From: Przewalskia tangutica
Lineage: Eukaryota > Streptophyta > Magnoliopsida > Solanales > Solanaceae
DNA length: 64,000 nucleotides
Direction: 5' to 3'
NCBI GenBank assembly: GCA_029844215.1
Contig: CM056732.1
Location: 47,663,007-47,727,006 of the forward strand
Made by a program: the position numbers and the translations under genes. Numbering within the stretch: the first letter of the stretch is position 1; every line of letters begins with the position of its first letter. This document shows positions 45,051-57,402 of the stretch, piece after piece. The notes under the pieces are model-generated. The model was not told where the DNA came from. It worked only from the letters and a program-made list of their open reading frames with translations, and did no database searches.

Positions 45051-45058
45051 TATTTATA
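45051..45058 (-). promoter_or_regulatory. TATA box, Element 7 LTR 1
   Basis: Minus-strand TATAAATA; the same box is at 50845-50852 and 60811-60818 in the other LTRs. The G-box CACGTG lies about 181 bases upstream. Confidence 0.55.
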
Positions 45059-45238
45059 ACACATTGGAGGGTCTAGACTTAAACAAATGGGTGGCTAAGA
45101 TGAGTTTCACAAGGATCAAGCCCATGTGGACAAGTTGACTTTGGTCAAATATATCAAGCTTTGAAGACTTATCTTCCAAGATGGTCAATGACCATTTTAC
45201 CCTCACTAAATTTCGTCCAAGACCACATGTGGGGGTGT

Positions 45239-45244
45239 CACGTG
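45239..45244 (-). promoter_or_regulatory. G-box CACGTG, Element 7 LTR 1
   Basis: The context GTGTCACGTGTCGCCC includes CACGTGTC, an ABRE-type word. Equivalent sites are at 51033-51038 and 60999-61004. Confidence 0.55.
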
Positions 45245-45541
45245 TCGCCCTCTCATTCGTCCATAAAATTCCGTAACCCTCGTGGGCCCCACAAAACGTA
45301 AAATTCCTCGGGTGGGCCCCACGTGACCAAATCCGTAAAAATAAATTTCCATATAGTTAATATGTTCCATACTCTTCAAATAATACATTTTGAGAATCCA
45401 ATTCTCAACAACGAACATTTTTCCTTTCCGACGTTCGGAAGATTTTCTGTCGGAAAAACAATTCTTCCTTTCGTACCAATTTCCAAGTCTTGATTTCTTA
45501 CATACATTCTCTTATACATGTCACGGACTTACGGTGTAACA

Positions 45542-47468
45542 TTCTTCCCCTTAGAAACATTCGTCCGAATGTTCTTAGTCGATTGTCACGCTATACAAAC
45601 TCGGCATAAACTCTATACTATGCCTATCAATCAAAAGCGCACAAGACCAACGATGCCGTACATGGCGCACGACATATGTAAACATAACAATGGACCTTCC
45701 ATCCGTGGTCCCTTCTCACAAAACTCGAAAGTTACAGTCTTCCCAAACACGGGATCCTTAGAGGTTCCTTTATTATCTTACTTGTCATACTTCCTCGTAC
45801 TTCTAAACTTATTTAGTAAACGTACAACATCTCAAATATTGTTTACGTTCTCAATCCTTGGAGTTACTATCCAAACTTGGCCATATTGTTACTTACATTC
45901 CCGTTAAGGCTCTTCTCGGTCCCTACGACCTAGTTCCGGTGGGACGCATCCACGAACTCGTACAATGATTAACTAAACTTGGGCCTGGCATCCTCGGGAC
46001 CCTACCACATAACGGGACCACTACCAACTGACATCACCCCATTCCATACTACCGGCTGACCCGAAATGAGTCCACAACCCGACTCAGCGTCACCCTTAAC
46101 TTTTCATTCTTAGTCTGAAATAAATCTCTCTCTCATCTCAAGGTAATTCTTACCCTATCCCCTATTCACTAGAGGTTCGTCACATAAGCCAAAGTATTTT
46201 TACAATACATCCTTCCCTATCGGTCTTACACTGTTACGGGGTAATTACAACTTGTGAACTCTACACAACTATAGTCTCAGTTCACTTATCATTCTTGTCA
46301 ACATTCTTAACTTTTCACGTTACTAATCAAAGTATCCCTACCTCTGGGGTACTATCACTTTACAACTCTAGCAACAAAGGGAAAACATATATGCTAGGGC
46401 GAAATCTGAATCTAACAATGCACGTATGATTCAAAAAGAATTGAAATATAGTTGTAACCCCGTGCGATGTCGCCTCCTGATCCTGCCCAGTAGTCACGTC
46501 ATCTATGCGGTTCGAAGGACCGCCAGAACTATAAACTCCACCCTGACCTCTACCACGGCTGGCTGACATCCAACACCTTGCAGGGGCCTTGCGGTATGGA
46601 GGAAGGAACCAACTACCAGCCTCATAGACTGAGCCACCTCACCGGTGCTCCTTTTAAAAGGACATACCCTCAGAATATGGCCTGGACGGCCACAATAAAA
46701 ACAAAGACCCGTGCCATAACGGCATTCCCCCAAATGACGCTTACTACATCGGAAACACTGAGGAAAAGTGGCCTCGACTGAGAAAACCCTCTGCTCCTCT
46801 GAGAACCTCGACCCCTGGAGCTTGGACCGGCTCCTAAATACCTTGTGGGGTCCAATCTCCCTCTTGTGAGCTGCGGGGGTATGTCTTGGGTAGGCTGGGA
46901 CGAATATCTCACTCGCTGCTGAGGCTGCTCATCCAAAAACTCAGGATAACCAACCGGTCTAGCCCTCTTACGCAGATCTCCGCGCTGGCCCTCTACCCCC
47001 TGTACACTGCATGTCTTGGAGTAACCTCCTGTGATGAAATCGTAGCTTGCTATCTTGGTCGATAACATAATGGCTTCCTTCATGACCTAAAGTCTTCCCT
47101 AGCGAAAGCGGAGGCTGGTGCTGGGGTCTCAAAACCTGGCGCAGAAGAACTCGCCGACTGCGGAACAACATCCGGTATACCCTGGGCATAAGCCCTATCA
47201 ACTCTCTGAATCTGACTAGTAGCTCCTGTTACTCCTTTGCCCTTCAGGCGGTGTTGCCCTCCGGAGGCATAATCAGTAACTGACAATACGTCGAGAGGAA
47301 TTATCTTACTAACACGACTCTATGCACGATCTTGAGTGAGAAGAATAGAAACCAACTCCTAAATGTCTGTAGCCTCCTGTTTATGGGTGTGGCGCGCAAC
47401 ACACCGATAATCAAGACTCTACTAGACACGATGCGTAGACATTCCGAGGATCGCTCGCGATACCACTC
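45542..47468 (-). mobile_element. Element 7 internal region, copy 1
   Basis: 1,927 bases. From its 3' side it has a polypurine tract (complement TTCTTCCCCTTAG), the hairpin AACATTCG-TC-CGAATGTT (45556-45573), about 800 bases of non-coding sequence, a gag remnant (46360-47286) and a damaged primer site (CTCGCGATACCAC, 47454-47466). No pol motif is found, so it is non-autonomous. Confidence 0.8.
46360..47286 (-). pseudogene. gag: Element 7 copy 1 gag remnant with CCHC knuckle
   Basis: On the minus strand 47286-47080 gives DYASGGQHRLKGKG and RAYAQGIPDVVPQ, the gag N-terminus. 47083-46670 gives FITGGYSKTCSVQGVEG and a Pro/Arg/Ser-rich part. 46733-46503 holds an intact zinc knuckle, CFYCGRPGHILRVC (C-X2-C-X4-H-X4-C), and 46569 onward gives SASRGRGQGGVYSSGG. 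The main capsid domain present in Element 5 is not recognisable, so this is a shortened gag. At least two frameshifts are present. Confidence 0.7.
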
Positions 47469-50400
47469 TGTCACGCCCGAACCCGGGCGTGGTCGTGCCC
47501 TACACTGGGCACCTTCTACCTTAACAACTAAGTAAATCGGAAATTAAATAACACCTCTTTTTTTAAACCAACGTGCGTGCAAGGGCAAAGCGAAGGCCGC
47601 CATAATATACATAAACAAAGACACAACATCATCGTGAGTCAATCCAGCATATGAATATAGACCTAAGAGTTGTCTTGAAATATGACGGACAAGGCCCCGC
47701 CGTACCATGCCGTACAAAAGCACATCAAGGAACTATACCAAAAGATAACTCACTGAGCGGATGGAGCTATCCAAAAACTACGGCGGTCCTACACGCCGAT
47801 CACCAAGCTGCGTACCTAAACTGCGGCGTGAACGCAACTCGAAGGAGGTCGATGCGAAGAATGTACCAAGTATGTGAAGCGATGAAATCGTAATGAAATC
47901 ATAACGATCTAACAAAGCAGGAGCCATGTATGATAGCCAACCTACGATTACAATACATAAACGGTCATATCAAGTCGGGACGCGTGCCTCAAAGTCATTA
48001 CTAAAATATAACCGTGGGTCTCACGCCCATAATATCAATCATGCGTGGAATCCTTCCTCACGGCGATCCATGATATAAATACAACATCAAGATAATCGAA
48101 CCTTACAATCATGAGATAAATAGTAGTATACTCATACTATAAAATAGGAAGCTCACGATCAAAGCAGGACCACCCGCCCGCAGTATCATTAAGCAATCCT
48201 ACTCCTGGGACTATTTCACCCGCATAAGTCGCGTGGACCCGTGAGGTATTCCTCGCGTGGGACTATTTCACCCGCATAAGCCCTTACGGACTCGCGTGAG
48301 GTATTCCTCGCATAGGTTGGACCGCCCGCATGGGACTATTTCACCCGCATAAGTCCTTACGGACCCGCATGAGGTATTCCTCGCATCGTGGGTAGCAAAT
48401 CCACGGAATATTCAAATGCCACAAACCCGGGGAATGACCCCGAAATGACTGATATACCAATAGCACACAACCGGCTATTACCAGCACACATAGGCAATTC
48501 TCAATTAAACAAGCCAAAGTACTTATCAAGGCACACTTAGAATAATTCTCAATTAATCAAGCCAAAGTACTTATCAAGGCACACATGGAATAATTCTCAA
48601 TTAATCAAGCCAAAGTACTTATCAAGGCACACTTAGACTAATTCTCAATTAATCAAGCCAAAGTACTTATCAAGGCACAATAGAATAATTCTCATTTAAC
48701 AAGCCAAAGTACTTATCAAGGCACAAATAGAATAATTCTCATTTAACAAGCCAAAGTACTTATCAAGGCACAAATAGAATAATTCTCATTTAACAAGCCA
48801 TAGTACTTATCAAGGCACAAATAGAATAATTCTCATTTAACAAGCCATAGTACTTATCAAGGCACAAATAGAATAATTCTCATTTAACAAGCCAAAGTAC
48901 TTATCAATGCACAAATAGAATAATTCTCATTTAACAAGCCATAGTACTTATCAAGGCACAAATAGAATAATTCTCATTTAACAAGCCATAGTACTTATCA
49001 AGGCACAAATAGAATAATTCTCATTTAACAAGCCAAAGTACTACGTACGTACATTCTTTTCAAAAGACTCCTTTTTATGTAAAATCCCAAGATACTAACA
49101 CCCGTAGTATCAAGGTGTGTCTATTTTTCAAAGTAAGTTACTACACTTTTAGAAAACTCATTTCAAAGCTTGAAATCAAGTAACTTCAAATTTTCACAAT
49201 CTAGGCAACTTATGCCCAATAATCAAAATAGACAACTTTCTTAACCTTCCATAAAGCCGTTATAACCAACTTCCCATAAAGCCGTTATAACCCTTTATGG
49301 TTTTAGACAATTTCCTTCTTTTTATAACCAAGAGACTTATACTTAAAACCAAGTATCACAAACTTTCAAATCAAGTTTCTTAACTTTCCAAAAATACTTC
49401 GAGTCTCTTAATATATAGAAAACAAGTTTCTTCTACTTTTAAACCTCAAGTAACTCACACCTTTAAAACAAGTTACTTCTCTTAAATCATGTCATTTCTC
49501 CTCTTTTAAAACAATTAAGTAAATCACTCCTTTGACTCCCCTAAAGTCATTATAATGACCTTTAGGTTTTGGAACTAAGGCACTAGCCAAAAGATTTGGA
49601 AACCACTTCCTTTTCAAGACTCTATGTACTTTAAGTAGAAATACTTTCACTTTTAAGAATCCAACTTCACTAAGGCAATGGATTATACAACTTACAATTT
49701 AAACATCAAAGTACAATCAAGGAAGTACATAGAACAAATTCTATTTTAGGCAATCCAAATACAACCAAGGAATGGATCATTTAAGGAGTAGGAAATACTT
49801 TCTTTATCTTAAGGAATCATGCTAGAAGAGGAGATAGTTCACATACCTTTTCGGCTAAATCCACAAGCTAAGCCGAATACGCCGTACGTAGGATTGTCAA
49901 CCTATAATGGTCACAACAAGACTATAAACTTCTAGTCTCTAACGTAGAATAATACTAAGTATACGATCTAATTCTACGGAAAATCGGGCGACTTCCTTTG
50001 TTTCTACTCACTTTGCCACCTTTTTAAGGAATACAATAACCAACACGCCACATTTAAGGCTCAAAACATCAACCAAACAAGGGGGATTACACGCCTTACA
50101 ATACGTGTAAAATTCCGCCCCACAATTCATACGAAGTAGTATAAAAATCCAAGCCATTCTCGGCCAACTTATAACCAACAACACTAAGTCTTTTCCAATC
50201 CTTTTCCAATTCCAAGTTCTAAGGTCTAACATGTTATATAGTTATAAACCGCTTCAACAACTACAATTTCCTTCTTACACAACATGCGACGACTTAAACG
50301 AATAATCAACTTTAATTGTAGTCTTAAGGCTAAACATGCTAGTTTTCGGATTAGGGTTCCAATAGCCAATATAATTATCAAAATTCATACTATACATCTC

Positions 50401-51337
50401 ATGCTTGCTAATAACCATAGCTACAATCAATAAGTAAACTTAATTGCTAAAACGACAAAATTTATACCTTTCCAAGCCCTTAAAATTTCCAAGATTCAAA
50501 GTCGCGCCTTAGCAATTCTTAGCTCCTTTCCTTAGGTTCCAATCCGCTCCAAGCACTCCTTAGAGGCCTATGAAGAACCCATCTTCAAGTTCCAACTTCA
50601 AAGTTGAAGAACTCCTTTAGTTTTCGCCTTGCGACTAATACGAAAACGTCGTTTTTCCGAAATCTTTCTATTGAGATATCCTTACAATACCCTAAGGGAC
50701 ATTGGGTTAAAGTCTTGTGAACAAAGGATCAAAACTACAGAATTTTCTTGTGAGGGACATGCCAAACCCGAGAGCACTATTTCTTGGCACAAATGTTTGT
50801 GAAATTTTTCTAAGTCTTCAAGACCTTGTCTTGCTACTAGTATGTATTTATAACACATTGGAGGGTCTAGACTTAAACAAATGGGTGGCTAAGATGAGTT
50901 TCACAAGGATCAAGCCCATGTGGACAAGTTGACTTTGGTCAAATATATCAAGCTTTGAAGACTTATCTTCCAAGATGGTCAATGACCATTTTACCCTCAC
51001 TAAATTTCGTCCAAGACCACATGTGGGGGTGCCACGTGTCGCCCTCTCATTCTTCCATAAAATTCCGTAACCCTCGTGGGCCCCACAAAACGTAAAATTC
51101 CTCGGGTGGGCCTCACGTGACCAAATCCGTAAAAATAAATTTCCATATAGTTAATATGTTCCATACTCTTCAAATAATACATTTTGAGAATCCAATTCTC
51201 AACAACGAACATTTTTCCTTTCCGACGTTCGGAAGATTTTCTGTCGGAAAAACAATTCTTCCTTTCGTACCAATTTCCAAGTCTTGATTTCTTACATACA
51301 TTCTCTTATACATGTCCTGGACTTACGGGGTGTAACA
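47469..51337 (-). mobile_element. Element 7, LTR 2 (central, shared)
   Basis: TGTCACGCCCGAACCCGGGC to TTACGGGGTGTAACA, 3,869 bases. It serves as 5' LTR of copy 1 and 3' LTR of copy 2. It carries a 47-bp array (48478-49038), MYB-like pair (49249-49300), TATA (50845-50852) and G-box (51033-51038). It shares with LTR 3, against LTR 1, the extra 295 bases and changes such as GCCACGTG for GTCACGTG. Confidence 0.9.
48478..49038. repeat. 47-bp tandem array, 12 copies (LTR 2)
   Basis: Same unit order as 42976-43547, with one base missing in the fifth unit (GGCACAATAG) and ATCAATGC in one unit. Confidence 0.9.
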
Positions 51338-52379
51338 TTCTTCCCCCCTTAGAAACATTCGTCCCCGAATGTTCTTAGTCGGTTGTCACGCTATACAAAC
51401 TCCGGCATAAACCCTATACTATGCCTATCAATCAAAACTGCACAAGACCAACGATGCCATACATGGCCACCACGACATATGTAAACATAACAATGGACCT
51501 TCCATCTGTGGTCCCTTCTCACAAAACTCGAAAGTTACAGTCTTCCCAAACACGGGATCCTTAGAGGTTCCTTTATTATCTTACTTGTCATACTTCCTCG
51601 TACTTCTAAACTTATTTAGTAAACGTACAACATCTCAAATATTGTTTCTGTTCTCCAATCCTTGGAGTTACTATCCAAACTTGGCCATATTGTTACTTAC
51701 ATTCCCGTTAAGGCTCTTCTCGGTCCCTACGACCTAGTTCCGGTGGGACGCATCCACGAACTCGTACAACGATTAACTAAACTTGGGCCTGGCATCCTCG
51801 GGACCCTACCACATAACGGGACCACTACCAACTGACATCACCCCATTCCATACTACCGGCTGACCCGAAATGAGTCCACAACCCGACTCAGCGTCACCCT
51901 TAACTTTTCATTCTTAGTCTGAAATAAATCTCTCTCTCATCTCAAGGTACTTCTTACCCTATCCCCTATTCACTAGAGGTTCGTCACATAAGCCAAAGTA
52001 TTTTTACAATACATCCTTCCCTATCGGTCTTACACTGTTACGGGGTAATTACAACTTGTGAACTCTACACAACTATAGTCTCAGTTCACTTATCATTCTT
52101 GTCAACATTCTTAACTTTTCACGTTACTAATCAAAGTATCCCTACCTCTGGGGTACTATCACTTTACAACTCTAGCAACAAAGGGAAAACATATATGCTA
52201 GGGCGAAATCTTAATCTAACAATGCACGTATGATTCAAAAAGAATCGAAATATACTTGTAACCCCGTGCGATGTCGCCTCCTGATCCTGCCCAGTAGTCA
52301 CGTCATCTATGTGGTTCGAAGGACCGCCAGAACTATAAACTCCACCCTGACCTCTACCACGGCTGGCTGACATCTGAAC
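51338..52379 (-). mobile_element. Element 7 internal region, copy 2, 3' side
   Basis: Nearly identical to 45542-46575. It has the polypurine complement TTCTTCCCCCCTTAG, hairpin AACATTCG/CGAATGTT (51354-51373), non-coding sequence and the end of gag (SASRGRGQGGVYSSGG, minus, about 52370-52310). It is interrupted by Element 8 after TGAAC at 52375-52379. Confidence 0.85.
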
Positions 52380-53319
52380 TGTCACGACCCGACCCCGGGC
52401 CGCGACTGGTGCCCTACCTGGGCACCCCGTTCAGGTATACATCAGAGAATAGCAGCGGAACATACACAACATAAACACATGTGTAAATAAAAACGTCACA
52501 GGCTAGCCGATCAGACCGCCTTCTATAATATAAATATAATCAAAAGTACAACTCAGTTCTTACAGCCCAACCACATATGTGAATACAGACCTCTAGGAAT
52601 AACAACTGAACAACTGTGGCGGGACAGGGCCCCGCCATACCCCTGAATATACATGAATCTACTACCTCAGGGAAACCGTACCAAGAGATAAGCCTCCGGA
52701 GCAAATGGAGCTTTCTCTCAAAAACTGGACCGAGATCTAAGAGCAAGGATCACGACACAGGTACCTAAAACTGCGGGCATGACGCACCCCAGAAGTCGAT
52801 TACAACAGTACCGAATATGGAGCGAAATAACGTCTGATGCAGATCATAACTGTACAAAAGAATGACAAGGACAAGTATAAAAAGTACATACCAGATCCTG
52901 CCGTGTCATTACCACTTATGAACTTAATTTCACATCAATATCTTTTCCCATTTTCAATAAAGGTTATAGCCACCTTCTTACGCACATGATTCGGAAAAAT
53001 CATTAAGTTCATTTCTATATAACCTACTTATCTTTCATAAGTATAATCCGGCCCTTAAAGGAGGGCACATTTACTACCCGGCCCAATCTGGGACGCGATC
53101 AAGTCACACTAATATCAAGCGTGTCCGTGGAATCCCCCATCACTGCCGACAACTACAAGTGTAAAATATAATCATGTGTCGCGCCCGTGGCATCCCACCT
53201 CACTGTCGGCGTACACATTCACAACACATATATATATCTCCTGCCCGTGGAATCCCACATCACCGACGATCCGTGATATAATAATACACCAATAGGCATA
53301 CATGAACACCAAGTCGTCC

Positions 53320-53640
53320 CAGGTATAGCATCTTGGGGTCTACCCTCACTTATACTCTTACCCCGGAGAAGTTGGTAAGCGGTGGTATAACATCTTGGGG
53401 TCTACCCTCACTTATACTCTTACCCTGGAGAAGGTGGTATAACGTCTTGGGGCTTGCCCCGCATTTATACTCTTACCCTATCTCAACCGACCATTATACA
53501 AAGCAAGCATGGGGTATAATGTCTTGGGGGTTTACCCCTCACTTATACTCTTACCCTGGAGAAGGTGGTTTAACGTCTTAGGGCTTGCCCCTCATTTATA
53601 CTCTTACCCTATCTCAACCGACCATTATACAAAATGTAAG
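53320..53640. repeat. CTTGGGG...TATACTCTTACC tandem repeat, Element 8
   Basis: Five units resembling 2400-2710, alternating TCTACCCTCACTTATACTC and CTTGCCCC types. Confidence 0.7.
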
Positions 53641-53811
53641 CACTACCATGTCTTCTAAAAATCCGAATTTAACCCAAGTACTACAATTAACTAAGCATAC
53701 CCGTGGAATCCCACATCACCGCTTCGGTATGTCCAAGTACTTACAACTGCATACCGCCCTCCAATCGAGAGTCGCGGCAACGTAATAAAACATAATACTT
53801 GCACTCAAAGG

Positions 53812-54197
53812 CTATCACCAGCACACATAGGCTAATTCTCAATTAACAAGCCAAAGTACTTATCAAGGCACACTTAGACTAATTCTCAATTAATCAAGCC
53901 AAAGTACTAATCAAGGCATCACATAGAATAATTCTCATTTAACAAGCCCAAGTACTTATCAAGGCATACTTAGACTAATTCTCAATTAATCAAGCCAAAG
54001 TACTAATCAAGGCATCACATAGAATAATTCTCATTTAACAAGCCAACGTACTTATCAAGGCATACTTAGACTAATTCTCAATTAATCAAGCCAAAGTACT
54101 AATCAAGGCATCACATAGAATAATTCTCATTTAACAAGCCAAAGTACTTATCAAGGCATACTTAGACTAATTCTCAATTAAACAGGCCAAAGTACTA
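53812..54197. repeat. 47-bp tandem array, 8 copies (Element 8)
   Basis: Two unit types alternate regularly (GGCATCACATAGAATAATTC and GGCATACTTAGACTAATTC), giving a higher-order unit of about 95 bases not seen in the other arrays. Confidence 0.85.
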
Positions 54198-55379
54198 CGT
54201 ACGTACATTCTTTTCAAAAGACTCCTTTCCAAATAAAACTTCCCCGATACTAACAACCGTAGTATCAAGTCCTATTCACCTTTCAAGACAAGTCACAATA
54301 CCTTTTTAGAACTACAATTACCGGATTCTAAATCAAGTGACTTCTTTATTAAAAACCTTAAGCAATTGGTACCTTTAAAACAATTTGCCCTTCCTTAATA
54401 CAAGTTATTTCTTTGATTACTTCATTAGAGAAAACCATTCTCTTAACCTTCCATAAAGCCGTTATAACCAACTTCCCATAAAGCCGTTATAACCCTTTAT
54501 GGTTTAGACCAACACGTTCTTTTTATAACCAAGAGACTTCTACTTTTTGAAACCAAGTATTATATACTTTCAAATCAATTCTCATAACTTTCAAAAATAC
54601 AATTAGTCTCTTAACCTTTAGAAAACAAGTGACTCCTTTTATTATAAAACCTTAGGCAATTGATGCCTTAAAAACAAGTTGCCTCTTCACTAAAATCAAG
54701 TCATTTATCTTTCCATAAAGCAAATATAACTAACTTCCCATAAAGCCGTTATATTCACTTCATACCTTAGCCAAAAACAATTTCCTATCCAAGGGACTTA
54801 TACGTTTAAAACGGAACAAGTATCACATACTTTAAAACTCTTCAAGTCCCTTAACTTAAATAAAACTTAAAACACCCTTTATACTTTCAAAGAAGTGAGT
54901 AAATCTCCCAACTCACCCGACTTGGCTATTCACACTACTAGTAAAGGATATCAAGGTGTTGTACGTCTACCGTACTACATACGTGCAACTAGTCATGCTC
55001 AAAGATAGGAAAAGTTCTACATAGAGTAGATCACACAACTACCTCTTAACTTCTAAGAGTAACAGGAAACATGAAATGATACCACAGGTATATTCCATAC
55101 ATAGAATCATGCCAAAGGAAGGAAGAGGTTCACATACCTCGCGACGATTGTCGACAAGTAGCAAAATGCTCCAAAGTACTTCAACCTTGAGCTATTCCAT
55201 TCTTCAAGTAGGATACACTATACTTAGTACTTCAACCTATAATGGTCACCATACGTCCATTAACCTCTTATTTCAAACGTAGAATATTCTAAGTGCTAAG
55301 TCACTAAATTCTACTGAAAATCGGACAGCACCTCCTTTGTTTCTACTTACTTTGCCACCTTTTTCAAGGCCGAAATACA

Positions 55380-55500
55380 ATAACCAAACAGCCCCAATTG
55401 GCTCACAACAATATAGAAGGTAGTCCAATACAAATGAATAACTAAACAGCCCCAATTGGCTCACAATTTAGAAGGTAGTCCAATACAAATGAATAACAAA
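55380..55500. repeat. Short tandem duplication in Element 8
   Basis: AACAGCCCCAATTGGCTCAC with AGAAGGTAGTCCAATACAAA occurs twice, about 57 bases apart. The Element 1 LTR lacks it at the matching place, so it arose within this copy or its sublineage. Confidence 0.65.
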
Positions 55501-56545
55501 CTAATACAAACTACAAGTCCAAATTCGGCCACCTTGAGTTCAACCATACCAATTCTTATCCAATTTCCAATTCAATCCAAATTGGTAGCATAACATGATA
55601 TCAAGTCGCATTTGATTATAATAACCATAATCTTTAAGTAAGTAACATGCGACGATTTCTAAAAACGACCAATTAGTAATCCAATTTTCAAGTGGCTTGC
55701 ATAACATTTCGGATTTAGCTACAAGCAATCCATAATACTTATAACTTCTACATATCAACTTCATGCTAGCAACAAGTAAAGCTAACAACAACAATATAAA
55801 TATATAATCTTGTAACACCTTTAAAAGACAAGATTATACCTTAACGATTTTTAATCCAATTCCAAAGTCGCTCTAGTAGTTTAGAGCCTCTCCAAGACAC
55901 TTCAATCCGCTTGTTGAGACCCTTAGAACAACACCAACAATTTTCCTTCAAACTTCTAATCCAAAACCTAGAAAGCCACTAGGTTTTCACTTTGCGACTA
56001 ATACGAAAACTCTCTTTTTCCGGGATTTTTCTATTGAGATATGCTTACACTACCCTCAAGAACCTTGGTTTAAAGTGGGGAGATTATTGGACAAGAAACA
56101 AATTTTTTTCCTTCTTGTTGGACATGAACCCGTGAGCTAGCTAGCTTGTTCTTCCAATTTTTCTTGAAAATTTCTAAGTGTTAGACAAAGTCTTGCTACT
56201 ACTAGTATAATAAAGGGACATGGAGGGTTAATATGTGAACAATTGGGTGGCTAGGATGATCTCTTAATAAAAATCAAGACTTGTGGGACCTTTGACTTTG
56301 GTCAATTTTCTCAAGCTCACACTTGCAAGACTTGTCTTGCAACAAAGGTCCAATGACCCTTTAGCCCTTGCTAGATTTCGTCCAAGGCATCATCTAAGGG
56401 GTGACACGTTTCGCCTCCCATTCGTCAAAATAATACGATTTCGACAATTTCATATTTTCGATAAATTTTACAAGTCTCAAATTTAACACTTGCGAGTTCT
56501 TACGTGCGTTCTTAAAACATGTCTCGGTACTGGTGTAACATGAAC

Positions 56546-57402
56546 ACCGCCTCGGGGACGCATAACCGTGGAGGAAAGGGAACCAACTACCGCCATAGTG
56601 AGCCACCTCACCGGTGCTCCTTTTAAAAGGACATACTCGAATATGGTCCGGACGGCCACAATAAAAACAAAGACGTGCCATAACGGCATTCCCCAAATGA
56701 CGCTTACTACATCGGAACACCGAGGAAAAAGTGGCCTCGATCGAGAAAACCTGCTTCCTCCGAGAACCTCGACCGGAGCTTGGACCGGCTCTAAATACCT
56801 GGGTCCAATATCCCACTGTGGCGGGGTATGTACCGGGTAGGCTGACGAATATCTCACTCATTCTTGAGGCTCGTCCAAAAACTCACCGGATAACCAACCG
56901 GTCTAGCCTCTCTACGTAGATCTCCTTGCGCCTCTACCCCACGCACACTGTCTGTCGGCCGAGTAACCTCCGCTGATGAAACTGAGTAATCGCTATCTTG
57001 GTCGGTAACATAATGGCTTCCTTCATGACCTAAAGTCTTCCCTAATCGAAACCGGAGGCTCGTGCTGGGGCCTCAAAACTGCGCAGGAAGAACTCGATCG
57101 CGAACAACATCCAGATACCCCGGGCATAAGCCCTATCAACTCTCTGAGTCCGACTAGTAGCTCTGCTACTCCTTTGCCCTTCTCAAGGCGTTGTTGCCCT
57201 CTCGAGGCATAATCGTAACACAACAATACGCCGAGAGGAATTATCTTACTAACACACTCTATGTACGATCTTAGAGTGAAGAAGAAACCAACTCCTAAAT
57301 GTCCTGTAGCCTCACTGTTTATGGGTGTGGCGCGCAACACACCGATAATCAAGACTTACTAGACACGGTCAGACATTCCGAGGACCGATCGCTCGATACC
57401 AC
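56546..57402 (-). mobile_element. gag: Element 7 internal region, copy 2, 5' side with gag remnant
   Basis: This continues 52379 after the Element 8 insertion and matches 46575-47468. The minus-strand zinc knuckle reads LCFYCGRPDHIRVCPF (within 56861-56600): one residue shorter than copy 1, so the H-X4-C spacing is broken. GECR-type sequence upstream and the DYASRG start (about 57210) are also recognisable. The primer site GCTCGATACCAC is damaged like copy 1. Non-functional. Confidence 0.75.

Larger units (their letters stand above)
41967..45541 (-). mobile_element. Element 7, LTR 1
   Basis: TGTCACGCCCGAACCGGGCG to TTACGGTGTAACA, 3,575 bases. It lacks about 295 bases present in the other two LTRs: after CCACAAGCTAA (44365-44375) it jumps to CTTATAACC, whereas LTR 2 has 49870-50165 in between. 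It carries the GC-rich triple repeat (42716-42896), the 47-bp array, the MYB-like pair (43753-43802), TATA box (45051-45058) and G-box (45239-45244). Confidence 0.9.
52380..56540 (-). mobile_element. Element 8, solo LTR
   Basis: TGTCACGACCCGACCCCGGG to ACTGGTGTAACA, 4,161 bases, flanked by identical TGAAC (52375-52379, 56541-56545). There is no internal region, PBS or polypurine tract, so this is a solo LTR left by recombination between two LTRs. It belongs with Elements 1 and 6. It contains the TATACTCTTACC repeats (53320-53640), an 8-copy 47-bp array (53812-54197), MYB-like pair (54451-54502), donor-like CACATACCTC (55131-55140) and a damaged dyad (GGTGACACGTTTCGCC, 56401-56416). Confidence 0.92.

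Noticed and set aside
44923..45138. A 71-residue frame repeated at 50717 and 60683
   Set aside because: Repetition only reflects the three copies of the LTR; it is antisense to the LTR, covers the TATA region and has no known domain.
45206..45418. Minus-strand frame with two GPTR repeats (also 51000 and 61017)
   Set aside because: The repeat comes from two GTGGGCCCCAC-type DNA words in U3; no start context or homology.
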